From Enterococcus devriesei (GTDB lineage: Bacteria; Bacillota; Bacilli; Lactobacillales; Enterococcaceae): a stretch of 64,000 nucleotides of DNA. The position numbers and the translations under genes are program-made. Within the stretch, counting starts at the first letter, position 1. Each line of letters starts with the position of its first letter. Location of the stretch: assembly GCF_001885905.1 (NCBI RefSeq), contig NZ_JXKM01000006.1, positions 124,001-188,000 on the forward strand, read 5' to 3'. Below the pieces are notes generated by a model that saw nothing but the letters and a program-made list of their open reading frames with translations, was not told where the DNA came from and ran no database searches. Shown one piece after another: positions 18,685 to 27,182 of this stretch.

Positions 18685-19470
18685 ATGATGGAAGAGAACG
18701 AGGCACCGCTGATTTTTTCTCATGTGGCGGCACAAGGCAAGCCAATGCATATGCAGGCAGAAACAGTCGGCTGCCCATTTTGTGATTATCAGGAGACGGA
18801 GAATGTTTTGAAGCAGGAAGGCGACTTTCTGTGGATCAAAAATAAATTTCCAACGCTGAAACATACCAATCAAACGTTGATTATTGAAAGCAAGGATCAT
18901 AACGGCGATATTTCCACTTATAAACAGCAAGAAAATCGTGATTTGATCCGTTTCGCCCTAAGCTGTTGGCAGCAAATGAAAGCTGATCACCGTTACCGTT
19001 CGGTCTTATTTTATAAAAATCACGGCCCTTTGTCTGGTGGCTCCTTGAAGCATCCACATATGCAGATCGTTGGCTTGGAAGAAATGGATGGCGAGCGCAA
19101 TGTTCAAGCAAAGAATTTTGTAGGGATTAGGGTTTTAAAGGATGCTGATGTAACGATCAATTTCTCCAAATTTCCGACAATGGGCTTTCTAGAGATCAAT
19201 TTGCTGATGGAATCAGGACAAGATACGGATGCTTTTGCGGATTATCTGCAAAAAATTGTTGCGTTTGTCTTGAATCGTTATCACCATGGCCGTTGTGACA
19301 GTTTTAATCTTTTTTTCTTTGAACGAGCAGGGAAACTAATTGCCAAAATCGTGCCCCGCTTTGTTGATTCGCCTTATTTCGTGGGCTATCGTTTGGCTCA
19401 AAATTTTAGTGATGCGCACTTAGCGACGATCGGTGAAGAATTTCGGACTTTTTTGCGGGTTAAAAGCTGA
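18685..19470 (+). CDS. DUF4931/HIT-like nucleotidyltransferase-family protein
   Basis: This 261-aa protein resembles the galactose-1-phosphate uridylyltransferase branch of the HIT superfamily. It has a Cys pair, CPFC, near residue 31 and an HPHMQI motif equivalent to the HxHxQ active-site strand in GalT-like enzymes. Enzymatic activity is undetermined; nucleotidyl transfer or hydrolysis is the family expectation. A good AAGGAG site precedes the ATG. It appears monocistronic and is unrelated in context to the gal genes at 36-38 kb. Confidence 0.7.
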   Translation: MMEENEAPLIFSHVAAQGKPMHMQAETVGCPFCDYQETENVLKQEGDFLWIKNKFPTLKHTNQTLIIESKDHNGDISTYKQQENRDLIRFALSCWQQMKADHRYRSVLFYKNHGPLSGGSLKHPHMQIVGLEEMDGERNVQAKNFVGIRVLKDADVTINFSKFPTMGFLEINLLMESGQDTDAFADYLQKIVAFVLNRYHHGRCDSFNLFFFERAGKLIAKIVPRFVDSPYFVGYRLAQNFSDAHLATIGEEFRTFLRVKS

Positions 19471-19590
19471 GTAAAATCGCCGTGTAAGCGGATTAATTAA
19501 ATGAAATCTTTCTAAAAATTATGTAATTTAGTGAGGAACCCTGTATGCTAAATAGTAAGCAGTACTATTCCAGATAAAGCAGGTGTATAG

Positions 19591-19953
19591 ATGAAAAACC
19601 ATCCATTAGAAGGCAAGATAGCAACAGTAAAATTTGATTCCGGGTTAGAATTTCGGCTGGATTTCTTAGCGGATCATAAAATGCGCTGGACCTCGACGCG
19701 GGAAGCTGATGCCGGGGCTACCGATGTCGAAACGATTCACATTGAGTCTTATCCTAGCGGGATTTTTTCGATTGATTGGGTCGAGGAAACTGGTTTGTGT
19801 GTTTCTTATACGTTAGACACGGTCAATCATTTCGTGAAAAGCTTTATGACGTTTACAGATGACAGTTATCGTGGAGGTCGGAGACCCTTTATCCATGAAG
19901 GGCCGTTCCATTTTATTTTAGAAAATGGTGAGCCTGACTTGGCAGTAATATAG
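19591..19953 (+). CDS. MoaF-like lipocalin-fold protein
   Basis: This 120-aa protein looks like the MoaF-related family of small beta-barrel proteins. It carries GKIATVKFDSGLEFRLDF at the start, FSIDWVEETGLCVSYTLD in the middle and FHFILENG near the end. No catalytic residues can be inferred. MoaF was named for linkage to a monoamine regulon in other bacteria, but nothing here supports that role. It is a single gene with a small terminator behind it. The function is unknown. Confidence 0.55.
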   Translation: MKNHPLEGKIATVKFDSGLEFRLDFLADHKMRWTSTREADAGATDVETIHIESYPSGIFSIDWVEETGLCVSYTLDTVNHFVKSFMTFTDDSYRGGRRPFIHEGPFHFILENGEPDLAVI

Positions 19954-19961
19954 AAGTAACG

Positions 19962-19991
19962 TAGCTTACATTCATTGTAGGCTATTTTTTT
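19962..19991 (+). terminator. Terminator after MoaF-like gene
   Basis: TAGCTTACA pairs with TGTAGGCTA, followed by seven T residues. Confidence 0.75.
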
Positions 19992-20151
19992 GTAATTTAT
20001 TAAGTGTAAAAGGCCTTTTAACAAAAATAGACAATCGCTAAAGTTGAGCATTCATTTTTTGAGTCGGTTTCATTCTTCAAGCATTTCATTTTCCTTCTTA
20101 AAATAATCATGTTACGGTAATTTTATCAAGTGATAAGTGGAGGTTTTAATT

Positions 20152-21213
20152 ATGTTTTTGGCAATCAATGAAATTCGCCATTCAAAGTTACGTTATACCC
20201 TTGTTATGGGTGTGATGTTTTTGATCGCGTATTTAGTATTCTTTCTAACGGGACTAGCCTATGGGCTGGCACAAGACAATCGGACAGCGGTAGACAAATG
20301 GAATGCCGACAATATTCTGCTGACAGAAGAGGCGAACAACAATTTGAATATGTCTATGATTCCGCTGAAAACTTTCGATGACGTGAAGGCGGATGAAAAA
20401 GCTTATCTTGCTCAAACGGCAGGCGTCATAAAAGGCGATGGCGGAGAAAAAATTGATGTCAGCTTTTTTGGAATCGACAAAGATCAATTTTTAGCGCCGA
20501 AGCTCACTGAAGGAAAAATGTTTTCTAATGATGACGAAGCCGTGGCCGACAGTACCTTGAAGGATCAATACCAGATCAAACTTGGCGAGACGGTTAAAAT
20601 GGCGGGAAATGATAAAACGCTGAAAATCGTCGGCTTTACCGACAACGCAAAATTCAATGTGGCACCGGTGCTCTACACTACGATCGGCGCTTACCAAGAG
20701 ATTCGTTTTGAAACGCAAGGGAGTACGGAGAATACTCGCATCAATGCGATCATTACTCGCGGCAAGGTCCAAACGGTTCCTGACGATCTGGAAGAGACCA
20801 GTATCAAATCTTTTATCAATGAATTGCCAGGCTATAGCGCGCAAGTCTTGACCTTCGGCTTTATGATCGGGTTCCTGATCGTGATTGCGGCGATCGTGAT
20901 TGGTATTTTTATTTATGTGCTAACGATGCAAAAATCAGAAATTTTTGGCGTCATGAAGGCGCAAGGAATTTCCAGCAGCTACATTTCCTCTTCAGTGATT
21001 GCTCAGACCTTTTTACTGGCGACCGTCGGTGTTAGTATCGGTTTGCTTGCGACATTAGGCACCGCGCTGGTTCTGCCGGATGCCGTACCATTCCAAGTCA
21101 ACGGTATTTTCTTTGCGGGAATCAGTGTCTTGATGATCCTAGTGGCATTGGTGGGCGCCTTCTTCTCGGTACGGACGATTGTGAAGATCGATCCGTTGAA
21201 AGCGATTGGCTAA
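20152..21213 (+). CDS. ABC exporter permease, HrtB-like (FtsX fold)
   Basis: This 353-aa permease has one N-terminal helix, a large extracytoplasmic domain (about residues 40-230) and three C-terminal helices, the FtsX/MacB plan. The start MFLAINEIRHSKLRY strongly recalls HrtB of lactic acid bacteria, which with HrtA exports excess heme. The ATG at 20152 has GTGGAGG upstream. Its ATPase gene lies 34 nt downstream and a TetR regulator follows. A heme-efflux role is a family-based suggestion, not shown. Confidence 0.75.
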   Translation: MFLAINEIRHSKLRYTLVMGVMFLIAYLVFFLTGLAYGLAQDNRTAVDKWNADNILLTEEANNNLNMSMIPLKTFDDVKADEKAYLAQTAGVIKGDGGEKIDVSFFGIDKDQFLAPKLTEGKMFSNDDEAVADSTLKDQYQIKLGETVKMAGNDKTLKIVGFTDNAKFNVAPVLYTTIGAYQEIRFETQGSTENTRINAIITRGKVQTVPDDLEETSIKSFINELPGYSAQVLTFGFMIGFLIVIAAIVIGIFIYVLTMQKSEIFGVMKAQGISSSYISSSVIAQTFLLATVGVSIGLLATLGTALVLPDAVPFQVNGIFFAGISVLMILVALVGAFFSVRTIVKIDPLKAIG

Positions 21214-21247
21214 GAATGTAGGAATCTGAAATTTAGGAGGAAAAAAC

Positions 21248-21937
21248 GTGAGTGCGATTGAATTTAAAGCAGTAAAGAAATCATTTAAAGATGGCGACTC
21301 TATCATTGAAGCCTTGAAGGAAACCAATTTTTCCGTTAGTAAAGGCGAATTTGTAGCCATTATCGGCCCTTCCGGCTCCGGCAAGAGTACTTTTTTAACG
21401 ATTGCTGGTGGCTTACAAGCTCCTTCTGAGGGAGAAGTGAAGATCAACGGTGAACCCTTCAGTGAGAAAAAGGAAAAGGAACGGGCTAAATTACGTTTTA
21501 AAGAAATTGGGTTTATTTTACAAGCATCGAATTTAGTACCTTTTTTAACGGTAAAGAAACAATTGAAACTAGTAGACAAAGTCAGTAAAAAAAATAATGA
21601 CGAAGTTGCGGTATCGCTTTTTCAACAGCTAGGGATCGATCGTTTGGAGAATAAATACCCCGAAGAACTTTCCGGTGGCGAACGGCAGCGGGTGGCGATC
21701 GCCCGTGCGCTGTATCATGATCCAACGATTATTTTAGCGGATGAACCGACCGCTAGTCTGGATTCTGAGAAGGCCTATGAGGTTGTTAAGATCCTTGCCA
21801 AAGAAACGAAAGAGAAAAATAAGGCGACCATCATGGTGACCCACGATACCCGACTGGTGAAATATTGTGACCGCGTCTTAGTCATGAAAGATGGTACTTT
21901 GAAAGAAGAAGAAAATCCCGAGGAGCTGGCGGAATAA
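21248..21937 (+). CDS. ABC exporter ATPase, HrtA/LolD-like
   Basis: This 229-aa ATPase pairs with the permease before it. Walker A is GPSGSGKST, the signature is LSGGERQRVAIARAL, Walker B is ILADEPTASLD, and the switch histidine is in MVTHDTRL. It belongs to the LolD/MacB-type group that works with FtsX-fold permeases. The GTG start follows AGGAGGA. Its pairing makes it a likely HrtA counterpart, with the same uncertainty about the substrate. Confidence 0.85.
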   Translation: MSAIEFKAVKKSFKDGDSIIEALKETNFSVSKGEFVAIIGPSGSGKSTFLTIAGGLQAPSEGEVKINGEPFSEKKEKERAKLRFKEIGFILQASNLVPFLTVKKQLKLVDKVSKKNNDEVAVSLFQQLGIDRLENKYPEELSGGERQRVAIARALYHDPTIILADEPTASLDSEKAYEVVKILAKETKEKNKATIMVTHDTRLVKYCDRVLVMKDGTLKEEENPEELAE

Positions 21938-21964
21938 ATTACTTGGTTGAGCCGTGCTTTTAGC

Positions 21965-21998
21965 TTGGAAATCAAGGTATAATGGATTTGGAAATCAA
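21965..21998 (+). promoter_or_regulatory. Direct repeat around the tetR -10 box
   Basis: TTGGAAATCAA occurs at 21965-21975 and again at 21988-21998, flanking TATAAT at 21978-21983. It could be an operator for the TetR protein. The -35 is not clear. Confidence 0.5.
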
Positions 21999-22021
21999 AT
22001 CGATAAAAATGGGGCCTTCGA

Positions 22022-22564
22022 ATGTATGAAGAAATTTTAGATACCGCGGAAGAATTGTTTATGAAACAAGGATATAACGATACTTCGACACGGCAGATCG
22101 CCAATATCTTAAACATTACGCAACCAAATATTTATTATCATTTTAAAAATAAGGAAGAGATTTATTACCAAGTTATGCAACGGCTAGCTAAAGAAGTCGG
22201 GGAAAACCTGAACCAAATCGCTGCAGACGAAACACGGGATTTTGATGAGAAGCTGTTGCAGATGGCTTTTTATTTGCAAAAACGCCATCCCTTCAGTTTA
22301 TTCATGATGATGCACGACCTTCAACACACACTTCAGCCAGAGATTGCGAACAAATTATTTGGTTTATGGGAGAATTCCTATAAGCAGCCGTTTCTTGGAT
22401 TATTTACGCAAGAGCAACGGATTCGTGCAACGGTTGAACCAGATTTCGCCGTCCGGCAGCTGTTCATATTGATTTCAGCCAATCTTGATCTGCCGGAAGC
22501 CATCAAAGTCGCAAGTTTGAAAAAAACGATGGAACTCTTTTTTTACGGAATCTTGGAAAAATAA
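22022..22564 (+). CDS. TetR-family regulator
   Basis: This 180-aa repressor has an N-terminal helix-turn-helix (TSTRQIANILNITQPNIYYHF) and an effector domain without a recognisable subfamily. In E. faecalis and Lactococcus, TetR regulators (FhtR, HrtR) sense heme and control HrtBA. This one follows the ABC genes in the same direction but has its own -10 box. Its histidines are at 40, 89, 98 and 102, so the published heme ligand positions cannot simply be transferred. Confidence 0.83.
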   Translation: MYEEILDTAEELFMKQGYNDTSTRQIANILNITQPNIYYHFKNKEEIYYQVMQRLAKEVGENLNQIAADETRDFDEKLLQMAFYLQKRHPFSLFMMMHDLQHTLQPEIANKLFGLWENSYKQPFLGLFTQEQRIRATVEPDFAVRQLFILISANLDLPEAIKVASLKKTMELFFYGILEK

Positions 22565-22606
22565 AAAGACGACTTAGACGAACAATAGCTCGTCTAAGTC
22601 GTTTTT
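22565..22606. terminator. Bidirectional terminator
   Basis: GACTTAGACGA pairs with TCGTCTAAGTC, with A-runs on the left and T-runs on the right. It serves the TetR gene and the convergent gene at 22610. Confidence 0.92.
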
Positions 22607-22609
22607 GAG

Positions 22610-23275
22610 TTATGCTAATACCGCTGCGATCATGTCAGGTAATTCCTTTTTCATGACCCGCTTAGTGTTTAAGGCATCAGTATAAGTGACCGTTTGATCT
22701 TTAGCGATAGTGGCTAATAATTGACGGTCTTTTTTTGGTGGGTTGTAGAAAACTTCAATGGCGTGATCGACATCTGACCATTCAGCTGAGTAGTTTGCTT
22801 TGCCCTTTAAGGCTTGATTCAATGCTTCTGCTTGTTCGGGAGCCACTTCTGGGTTGGCGGGTTGTTTCACAACGTCAGCTAAAATATCTTGTGCTAGTTC
22901 GCTAGCTTTTTCTGTTTCAGCGCTGACTTTGACCGCCGTATTCTTGAAGCTCTCAGACCAAAGATTATAAATGCTATTGGTCAACTGATTCAGTGTATCC
23001 GTTTGAGGTTTTTGCAAATACGTATCCATCAAATTTTTGAAAGAATGATCGCCCTCTGCGCTTTCAACATGGCGGACTTGACCTTCAGGAGTTTTTTCAT
23101 CGAGATGAATCCGATAGTTGTCGGCCTTATCAAAATAAAGCTTAACATCACTATGAATGTGGTCAGCTAAAGTAGTTTCTACTTGAGCAAAAGCTTTACT
23201 GATTTGTTTGTTACGAGTTTTAATTGATTTCTTGATACTTTTCAAATTCACGAGTATTTTTTCAGTCACTTTCAT
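22610..23275 (-). CDS. Unrecognised 221-aa cytosolic protein
   Basis: I do not recognise this family. The protein is hydrophilic and largely helical, begins MKVTEKILVNLKSIKK, and has a charged Glu/Ala-rich middle. No signal, membrane helix or catalytic motif is apparent. The reading frame continues upstream to 23470, but that part overlaps the dapD terminator and encodes an implausible basic/aromatic stretch. Start is therefore placed at 23275. A TATAAT on the minus strand (23300-23305) lies about 25 nt ahead, which implies a very short leader without a clear Shine-Dalgarno. Confidence 0.6.
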   Translation of the reverse strand: MKVTEKILVNLKSIKKSIKTRNKQISKAFAQVETTLADHIHSDVKLYFDKADNYRIHLDEKTPEGQVRHVESAEGDHSFKNLMDTYLQKPQTDTLNQLTNSIYNLWSESFKNTAVKVSAETEKASELAQDILADVVKQPANPEVAPEQAEALNQALKGKANYSAEWSDVDHAIEVFYNPPKKDRQLLATIAKDQTVTYTDALNTKRVMKKELPDMIAAVLA

Positions 23276-23425
23276 TTTAGAGTTGTTATAATCGTTAGTA
23301 TTATAGCATACTTCATGAAAAGTGCAGTAGGAATAAGAAAAAAGACGTGATGTCGAGGGCTGAATTCTTATTTTTTGAATGATAAAAAGACGGACAGGTT
23401 TGAAGTAGAGTGCCGATTTTAAAGA

Positions 23426-23469
23426 CAAAAAAGCTGTTACGAAAATTATAACGGTTTTTCGTAACAGCA
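23426..23469 (-). terminator. Terminator of the dapA-dapB-dapD block
   Basis: GCTGTTACGAAAA pairs with TTTTCGTAACAGC, and the minus-strand continuation is TTTTTTG. Confidence 0.9.
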
Positions 23470-23474
23470 TCTGT

Positions 23475-24176
23475 TTATCTTAAATCATCTAAAAATTCGG
23501 TCTTACTTGCAGCGACTTCATCTTTTGTCTTTATTATTTTAGCGGGAGCACCTGCGACGACTGCACCAGCGGGAACATCTTTTGTCACGATCGCACCAGC
23601 AGCGACTACGGCATCCTTGCCGATATGAACCCCTTCTAGCACTACGGCGTTTGCCCCTACTAAAACATTATCCTCAACAACCACAGGGGAGGCACTAGGC
23701 GGTTCAAGAACACCAGCCAAAACAGCACCGGCTCCAATGTGGGCATGCTTGCCGACGGTGGCGCGAGCGCCTAAAATTGCTCCCATGTCGATCATGGTAC
23801 TTTCTCCGATGGATGCGCCAATATTGATGATTGCGCCCATCATAATGACCGCTTTGTCGCCAATTTCCACGCGTTCACGAATCAGCGCTCCTGGCTCGAT
23901 TCGGGCGTTGATTGAAGTAATATCCAGCATCGGAATCGCTGAGTTACGCCGATCATTTTCAAGGTGTACAGCACTGATTTTGTCTTGTTGTTCGTTTAAA
24001 ACTTCTGCTACTGCCTGACTTTCACCAATTAAGATCCAAGTCTTTTCTTGGCCAAAAAATTGAACATTCGTTTTCGTGATACCTGTCAGATCACCTTGAA
24101 CATAGGCTTTGACCGGTGTTTTTTTTTCGGCATTTTTAATATATTTTGCAATTTCATAAGGATCAGTTAAAGTCAT
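23475..24176 (-). CDS. dapD: Tetrahydrodipicolinate N-acetyltransferase
   Basis: This 233-aa enzyme acetylates 2,3,4,5-tetrahydrodipicolinate in the acetyl branch of the diaminopimelate pathway. A small N-terminal domain is followed by a left-handed beta-helix with hexapeptide repeats ([19 protein letters not shown] and onwards), typical of DapH (YkuQ); Enterococcus annotations often call it dapD. Its ATG follows TAGGAG, part of which is contributed by the 158-bp repeat upstream. It works with the DapL-like deacetylase at 30462. The succinyl-type DapD fold differs, so the acetyl assignment is firm by family. Confidence 0.92.
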   Translation of the reverse strand: MTLTDPYEIAKYIKNAEKKTPVKAYVQGDLTGITKTNVQFFGQEKTWILIGESQAVAEVLNEQQDKISAVHLENDRRNSAIPMLDITSINARIEPGALIRERVEIGDKAVIMMGAIINIGASIGESTMIDMGAILGARATVGKHAHIGAGAVLAGVLEPPSASPVVVEDNVLVGANAVVLEGVHIGKDAVVAAGAIVTKDVPAGAVVAGAPAKIIKTKDEVAASKTEFLDDLR

Positions 24177-24185
24177 TGAATTACT

Positions 24186-24511
24186 CCTATCTCATAATAA
24201 TGTAACTATTTTTTCAGAGCCCAGAAAAAATAGATTTTATTTTCGTTACGTATATCATCCAGCTAAACAGCTTGCTCATTGATTGGCACAACTATCGATT
24301 CTGCGTTTTATTTCTGAGGTACTACGAAAAGCTGGACTGAGATCCTATCTCATAATAATGTAACTATTTTTTCAGAGCCCAGAAAAAATAGATTTTATTT
24401 TCGTTACGTATATCATCCAGCTAAACAGCTTGCTCATTGATTGGCACAACTATCGATTCTGCGTTTTATTTCTGAGGTACTACGAAAAGCTGGACTGAGA
24501 TCCTATCTCAT
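24186..24511 (-). repeat. Perfect 158-bp tandem duplication in the dapB-dapD gap
   Basis: Bases 24186-24343 and 24344-24501 are identical, and the first 10 bases occur a third time at 24502-24511. Within each copy ATCTCA at the left edge is complementary to TGAGAT at the right edge. An inner TCCAGCT pairs with AGCTGGA, and TATTTTTTC pairs with GAAAAAATA flanked by GTAAC/GTTAC. Each unit can thus fold as a closed multi-branched RNA. This fills the whole intergenic region of 369 bp, and no gene is credible in it. No known riboswitch consensus is recognised. Confidence 0.95.
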
Positions 24512-24545
24512 ATTATGGCACCTATTGTTTCATCACTTAATCATT

Positions 24546-25301
24546 TTATTTCTCGTCAATTAATTTTTCCATATCGTATAAGCCAGTATTTTTGGTACTG
24601 ACATATTTCGCGGCTTTAACGGCACCGCTGGCAAAAACATTACGAGAGAGGGCCAAGTGATTTAATTCGATCACTTCATCTGGTCCTGCGTAAATCACAG
24701 TGTGTTCTCCGAGGATGGTTCCACCGCGAACGGCGTGAATACCAAGTTCTGATAAAGGATTTTCTAGATCATTGCCGTGACGGCCATAGATATACGTTTT
24801 CTTTTCGCTTACGGCATCGTTGACAGCATCTGCTAACAATAAAGCCGTTCCGCTAGGAGAATCTTTTTTCTGATTGTGGTGTTTTTCCACGATCTCGATA
24901 TTGAATTCATCTTCTAAGACGGGTGTGATCTCGCGGATTGCTTTGGCTAACAAGTTGATGCCTAAAGACATATTAGCAGAGAAGAAGACGGCGGTTTTTT
25001 CACTGGCAGCGAATAATTGATTCTTTACTTCGTCGGTTAAACCAGTCGTTGCGATCACCACGGGAACTTTTTTTTCAACGGCGTAATCTAAAACGGCTGG
25101 TACGGCGGTGTAGTGTGAGAAATCAATGATCACATCAACAGCCACCTGACAATCAGCAATGGCTTGATAGGTGGGAAAGTCGGCTTCAAAAGCTTCACGA
25201 TCCACACCGGCAACGACTTGCATAGTTGATTGCTGAGCGATCATAGTCTGTAAAACTTGACCCATCCGACCGTTAGCGCCACTTAAAAGGATGTCGATCA
25301 T
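24546..25301 (-). CDS. dapB: 4-Hydroxy-tetrahydrodipicolinate reductase
   Basis: DapB reduces the product of DapA to tetrahydrodipicolinate with NAD(P)H. The 251-aa protein starts with the nucleotide-binding motif SGANGRMG. The catalytic His-Lys region is EKHHNQKKDSPSGTA and the substrate loop is GGTILGEH. It overlaps the end of dapA by 1 nt (TAATG), so translation is coupled. An unusual structured duplication separates it from dapD downstream. Confidence 0.95.
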   Translation of the reverse strand: MIDILLSGANGRMGQVLQTMIAQQSTMQVVAGVDREAFEADFPTYQAIADCQVAVDVIIDFSHYTAVPAVLDYAVEKKVPVVIATTGLTDEVKNQLFAASEKTAVFFSANMSLGINLLAKAIREITPVLEDEFNIEIVEKHHNQKKDSPSGTALLLADAVNDAVSEKKTYIYGRHGNDLENPLSELGIHAVRGGTILGEHTVIYAGPDEVIELNHLALSRNVFASGAVKAAKYVSTKNTGLYDMEKLIDEK

Positions 25302-26185
25302 TAGTTGACCTCCAATCCGTAAGCAGTCATTTCTTTTTTCAATCGTTCAACGGTTTCGCCTTTAGCAGCAGAAAGCGGGAGACGGAAATTTGGCTCAATC
25401 TTACCTAATAAACCTACCGCGGTTTTGACTGGAATCGGGTTGACTTCACAGAAAATCGCATGGATTAAAGGCAGTTGTGCCAACTGTAATTCTTTGGCAA
25501 GCGCAAAATCACCAGCTAAAACAGCTTGGGTTAATTCGTGTGTCTGTTTTGGCGCGATGTTGGCGACTGTCGAAATGGAGCCGCGTCCACCTAACGCCAT
25601 GATTGGTAAGACTTGATCGTCGTTGCCGGAGTAGATCGTAAAATCTTCCGGTAAGAGACGGGCAATTTCAGCGATTTGCGAAATATTGCCACTGGCTTCT
25701 TTGATAGCAACGACATTCGGAATTTGCGCTAAACGTTTCACCATCAATGGCTCAATATTCATGTTGGTTCGCGAGGCGACTGAGTATAAAATAATTGGCA
25801 GTTTCACGCTTTTCGCAATTTCTTGATAATGTAAAAATAGTCCTTCATCAGAAGCTTTATTGTAATAAGGAGTCACGATCAATAGAGCGTCAGCACCGAC
25901 TTTTTCGGCACCCGTGGATAATTCGATGGCATGTTGAGTATCGTTGACACCAGTTCCGGCGATGACCGGCACCCGATTAGCGACTTTTTTGACTACAGCT
26001 TCGATTACGGCAATGTGTTCCGCGTTTGCCAAAGTAGAGGCTTCACCTGTCGTTCCGCAAGCAACGATCGCGTCGGTTCCTTCATTGATATGCCATTCGA
26101 CCAGTTCGTCGATCTTCTTGAAATCAACCGCACCATCGGCCTTCATTGGGGTGATTAACGCAACTGCAGATCCTTCAAATATTCT
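25301..26185 (-). CDS. dapA: 4-Hydroxy-tetrahydrodipicolinate synthase
   Basis: DapA condenses pyruvate with aspartate-semialdehyde, the first committed step to DAP and lysine. A TTG start at 26185 is favoured: AAGGAG lies 8 nt upstream, and the protein then begins RIFEGSAVALITP as in other DapA proteins (294 aa). The frame opens 21 nt earlier. Active-site elements are GTTGEAS, the Tyr of TPYYNK and the Schiff-base Lys in AIKEASG. First gene of dapA-dapB-dapD, with a near-consensus promoter. Confidence 0.95.
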   Translation of the reverse strand, partial: RIFEGSAVALITPMKADGAVDFKKIDELVEWHINEGTDAIVACGTTGEASTLANAEHIAVIEAVVKKVANRVPVIAGTGVNDTQHAIELSTGAEKVGADALLIVTPYYNKASDEGLFLHYQEIAKSVKLPIILYSVASRTNMNIEPLMVKRLAQIPNVVAIKEASGNISQIAEIARLLPEDFTIYSGNDDQVLPIMALGGRGSISTVANIAPKQTHELTQAVLAGDFALAKELQLAQLPLIHAIFCEVNPIPVKTAVGLLGKIEPNFRLPLSAAKGETVERLKKEMTAYGLEVN

Positions 26186-26263
26186 CAAAAGAAACAACTC
26201 CTTCATTCATTTTTTATTTTCGTTCAAAGACGATTTCTACCGGGAAAGGTCCTTAATAGTAGA

Positions 26264-26292
26264 ATTATAGCTCAATTATGAGTATCTGCCAA
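26264..26292 (-). promoter_or_regulatory. Promoter of the dapA-dapB-dapD block
   Basis: On the minus strand TTGGCA and TATAAT are 17 bp apart. The predicted leader to the TTG start is about 70 nt, too short for a full lysine riboswitch. Confidence 0.8.
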
Positions 26293-26319
26293 TGTAAATC
26301 TAATGTAAATTTTAGTCAA

Positions 26320-26353
26320 TAAAAGAAAAGAAGCAATGACCGTAGCCATTGCT
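26320..26353 (-). terminator. Terminator of gntR
   Basis: GCAATG/CATTGC stem followed on the minus strand by TTCTTTTCTTTT. Confidence 0.75.
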
Positions 26354-26369
26354 CTTGATTCATTATCTT

Positions 26370-27086
26370 TTAGCCTTTCATATCCAGATAAGAATAATCC
26401 CTGACATCAAATCGATTGCGACTGCGAGAATACTCGATTGGCGTCCCATCTTGCTGATAGGCAATCTGACGTATCTCTAAAACGGGATCATTTTCTGAAC
26501 AATTCAAATAGGTTTGATCATATTCTGAGCTTCTATCCGCGCGAATGGTACGATAGGCACCAGTGATTTTGATCCCTAAATCATTTTTAATATATTGATA
26601 GATGGAAGATTCAATAACTTCTTTTTTCAAATTAGGAACGGATTGGATCGGCATGTAGGTATGCTCTAAAATGAAAGGCTTATCTTCTAAAATACGTAGA
26701 CGAATGATTTTATAAACCGGGTCTTCCGCTGTCAGATGCAGTTTTTCTTGGATTGTTTCGTCGGGAAATTCGACATTGAATTCAATAATCTGACTTTCTA
26801 ATTTTCGCTTGGCTTTTTTCATTTCCATGCTTAGGCCTTCGTAATAGGATAGGACGGACGTATCTTTCGTTAAAAAGGGATGAGGTAGTACCGTCGTTCC
26901 CACACCTTTTTTAGATAGAATCAAGCCTTCTAGCGTTAGAATCTCTAAGGCTTTTTGAACGGTCATCCGGCTAACAGAGAATTCTTTTACGAGATCAATC
27001 TGTTTTGGCAAAAGCGAGCCAGCAGGGTAAGCCTCACTTTTAATGCGATTTCTTAGGGTATGTGCAATTTCTTCGTATTTTGGCAA
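26370..27086 (-). CDS. GntR/HutC-family regulator of the beta-glucoside module
   Basis: This is a regulator of about 238 aa with an N-terminal winged helix (SVSRMTVQKALEILTLEGLI) and a C-terminal UTRA ligand domain. Start is placed at TTG 27086, five nt after AGGTGG, giving MPKYEEI; a GTG at 27095 lies inside that site. It follows the PTS gene on the same strand but has its own promoter. Matching TAGACAT elements occur in its promoter and in that of the PTS gene, so it likely represses both and responds to a phosphorylated sugar. Confidence 0.86.
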   Translation of the reverse strand: MPKYEEIAHTLRNRIKSEAYPAGSLLPKQIDLVKEFSVSRMTVQKALEILTLEGLILSKKGVGTTVLPHPFLTKDTSVLSYYEGLSMEMKKAKRKLESQIIEFNVEFPDETIQEKLHLTAEDPVYKIIRLRILEDKPFILEHTYMPIQSVPNLKKEVIESSIYQYIKNDLGIKITGAYRTIRADRSSEYDQTYLNCSENDPVLEIRQIAYQQDGTPIEYSRSRNRFDVRDYSYLDMKG

Positions 27087-27104
27087 TTCGACCACCTCAA
27101 TATG

Positions 27105-27133
27105 ATTATACCTAAGTTTAAATGTCTATACAA
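27105..27133 (-). promoter_or_regulatory. gntR promoter with TAGACAT element
   Basis: Minus-strand TTGTAT and TATAAT are 17 bp apart. The element TGTATAGACAT overlaps the -35 and resembles the TAGACAT in the PTS promoter at 28517-28528. Confidence 0.65.
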
Positions 27134-27137
27134 TGAC

Positions 27138-27181
27138 TAAAAAAGTTAAGACAAACTTTTTGGGTTTGCCTTAACTTTTTT
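27138..27181 (-). terminator. Terminator of the PTS EIIC gene
   Basis: AAAAAGTTAAG..AAAC pairs with GTTTG..CTTAACTTTTTT; it separates the PTS gene from gntR. Confidence 0.85.
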
Positions 27182-27182
27182 A

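Noticed and set aside
23276-23470. N-terminal extension of the 221-aa gene
   Set aside because: It lies over the dapD terminator and a promoter-like TATAAT, and the encoded residues look non-coding.
24214-24437. Duplicated 21-codon ORF inside the 158-bp repeat
   Set aside because: No Shine-Dalgarno before either ATG, and the frame overlaps the hairpin; kept only as a remark in the repeat finding.
24186-24501. Lysine riboswitch or T-box in the dapB-dapD gap
   Set aside because: Neither the L-box conserved core nor the T-box GGTGGTACCGCG-type sequence is present; only an unknown structured repeat is.
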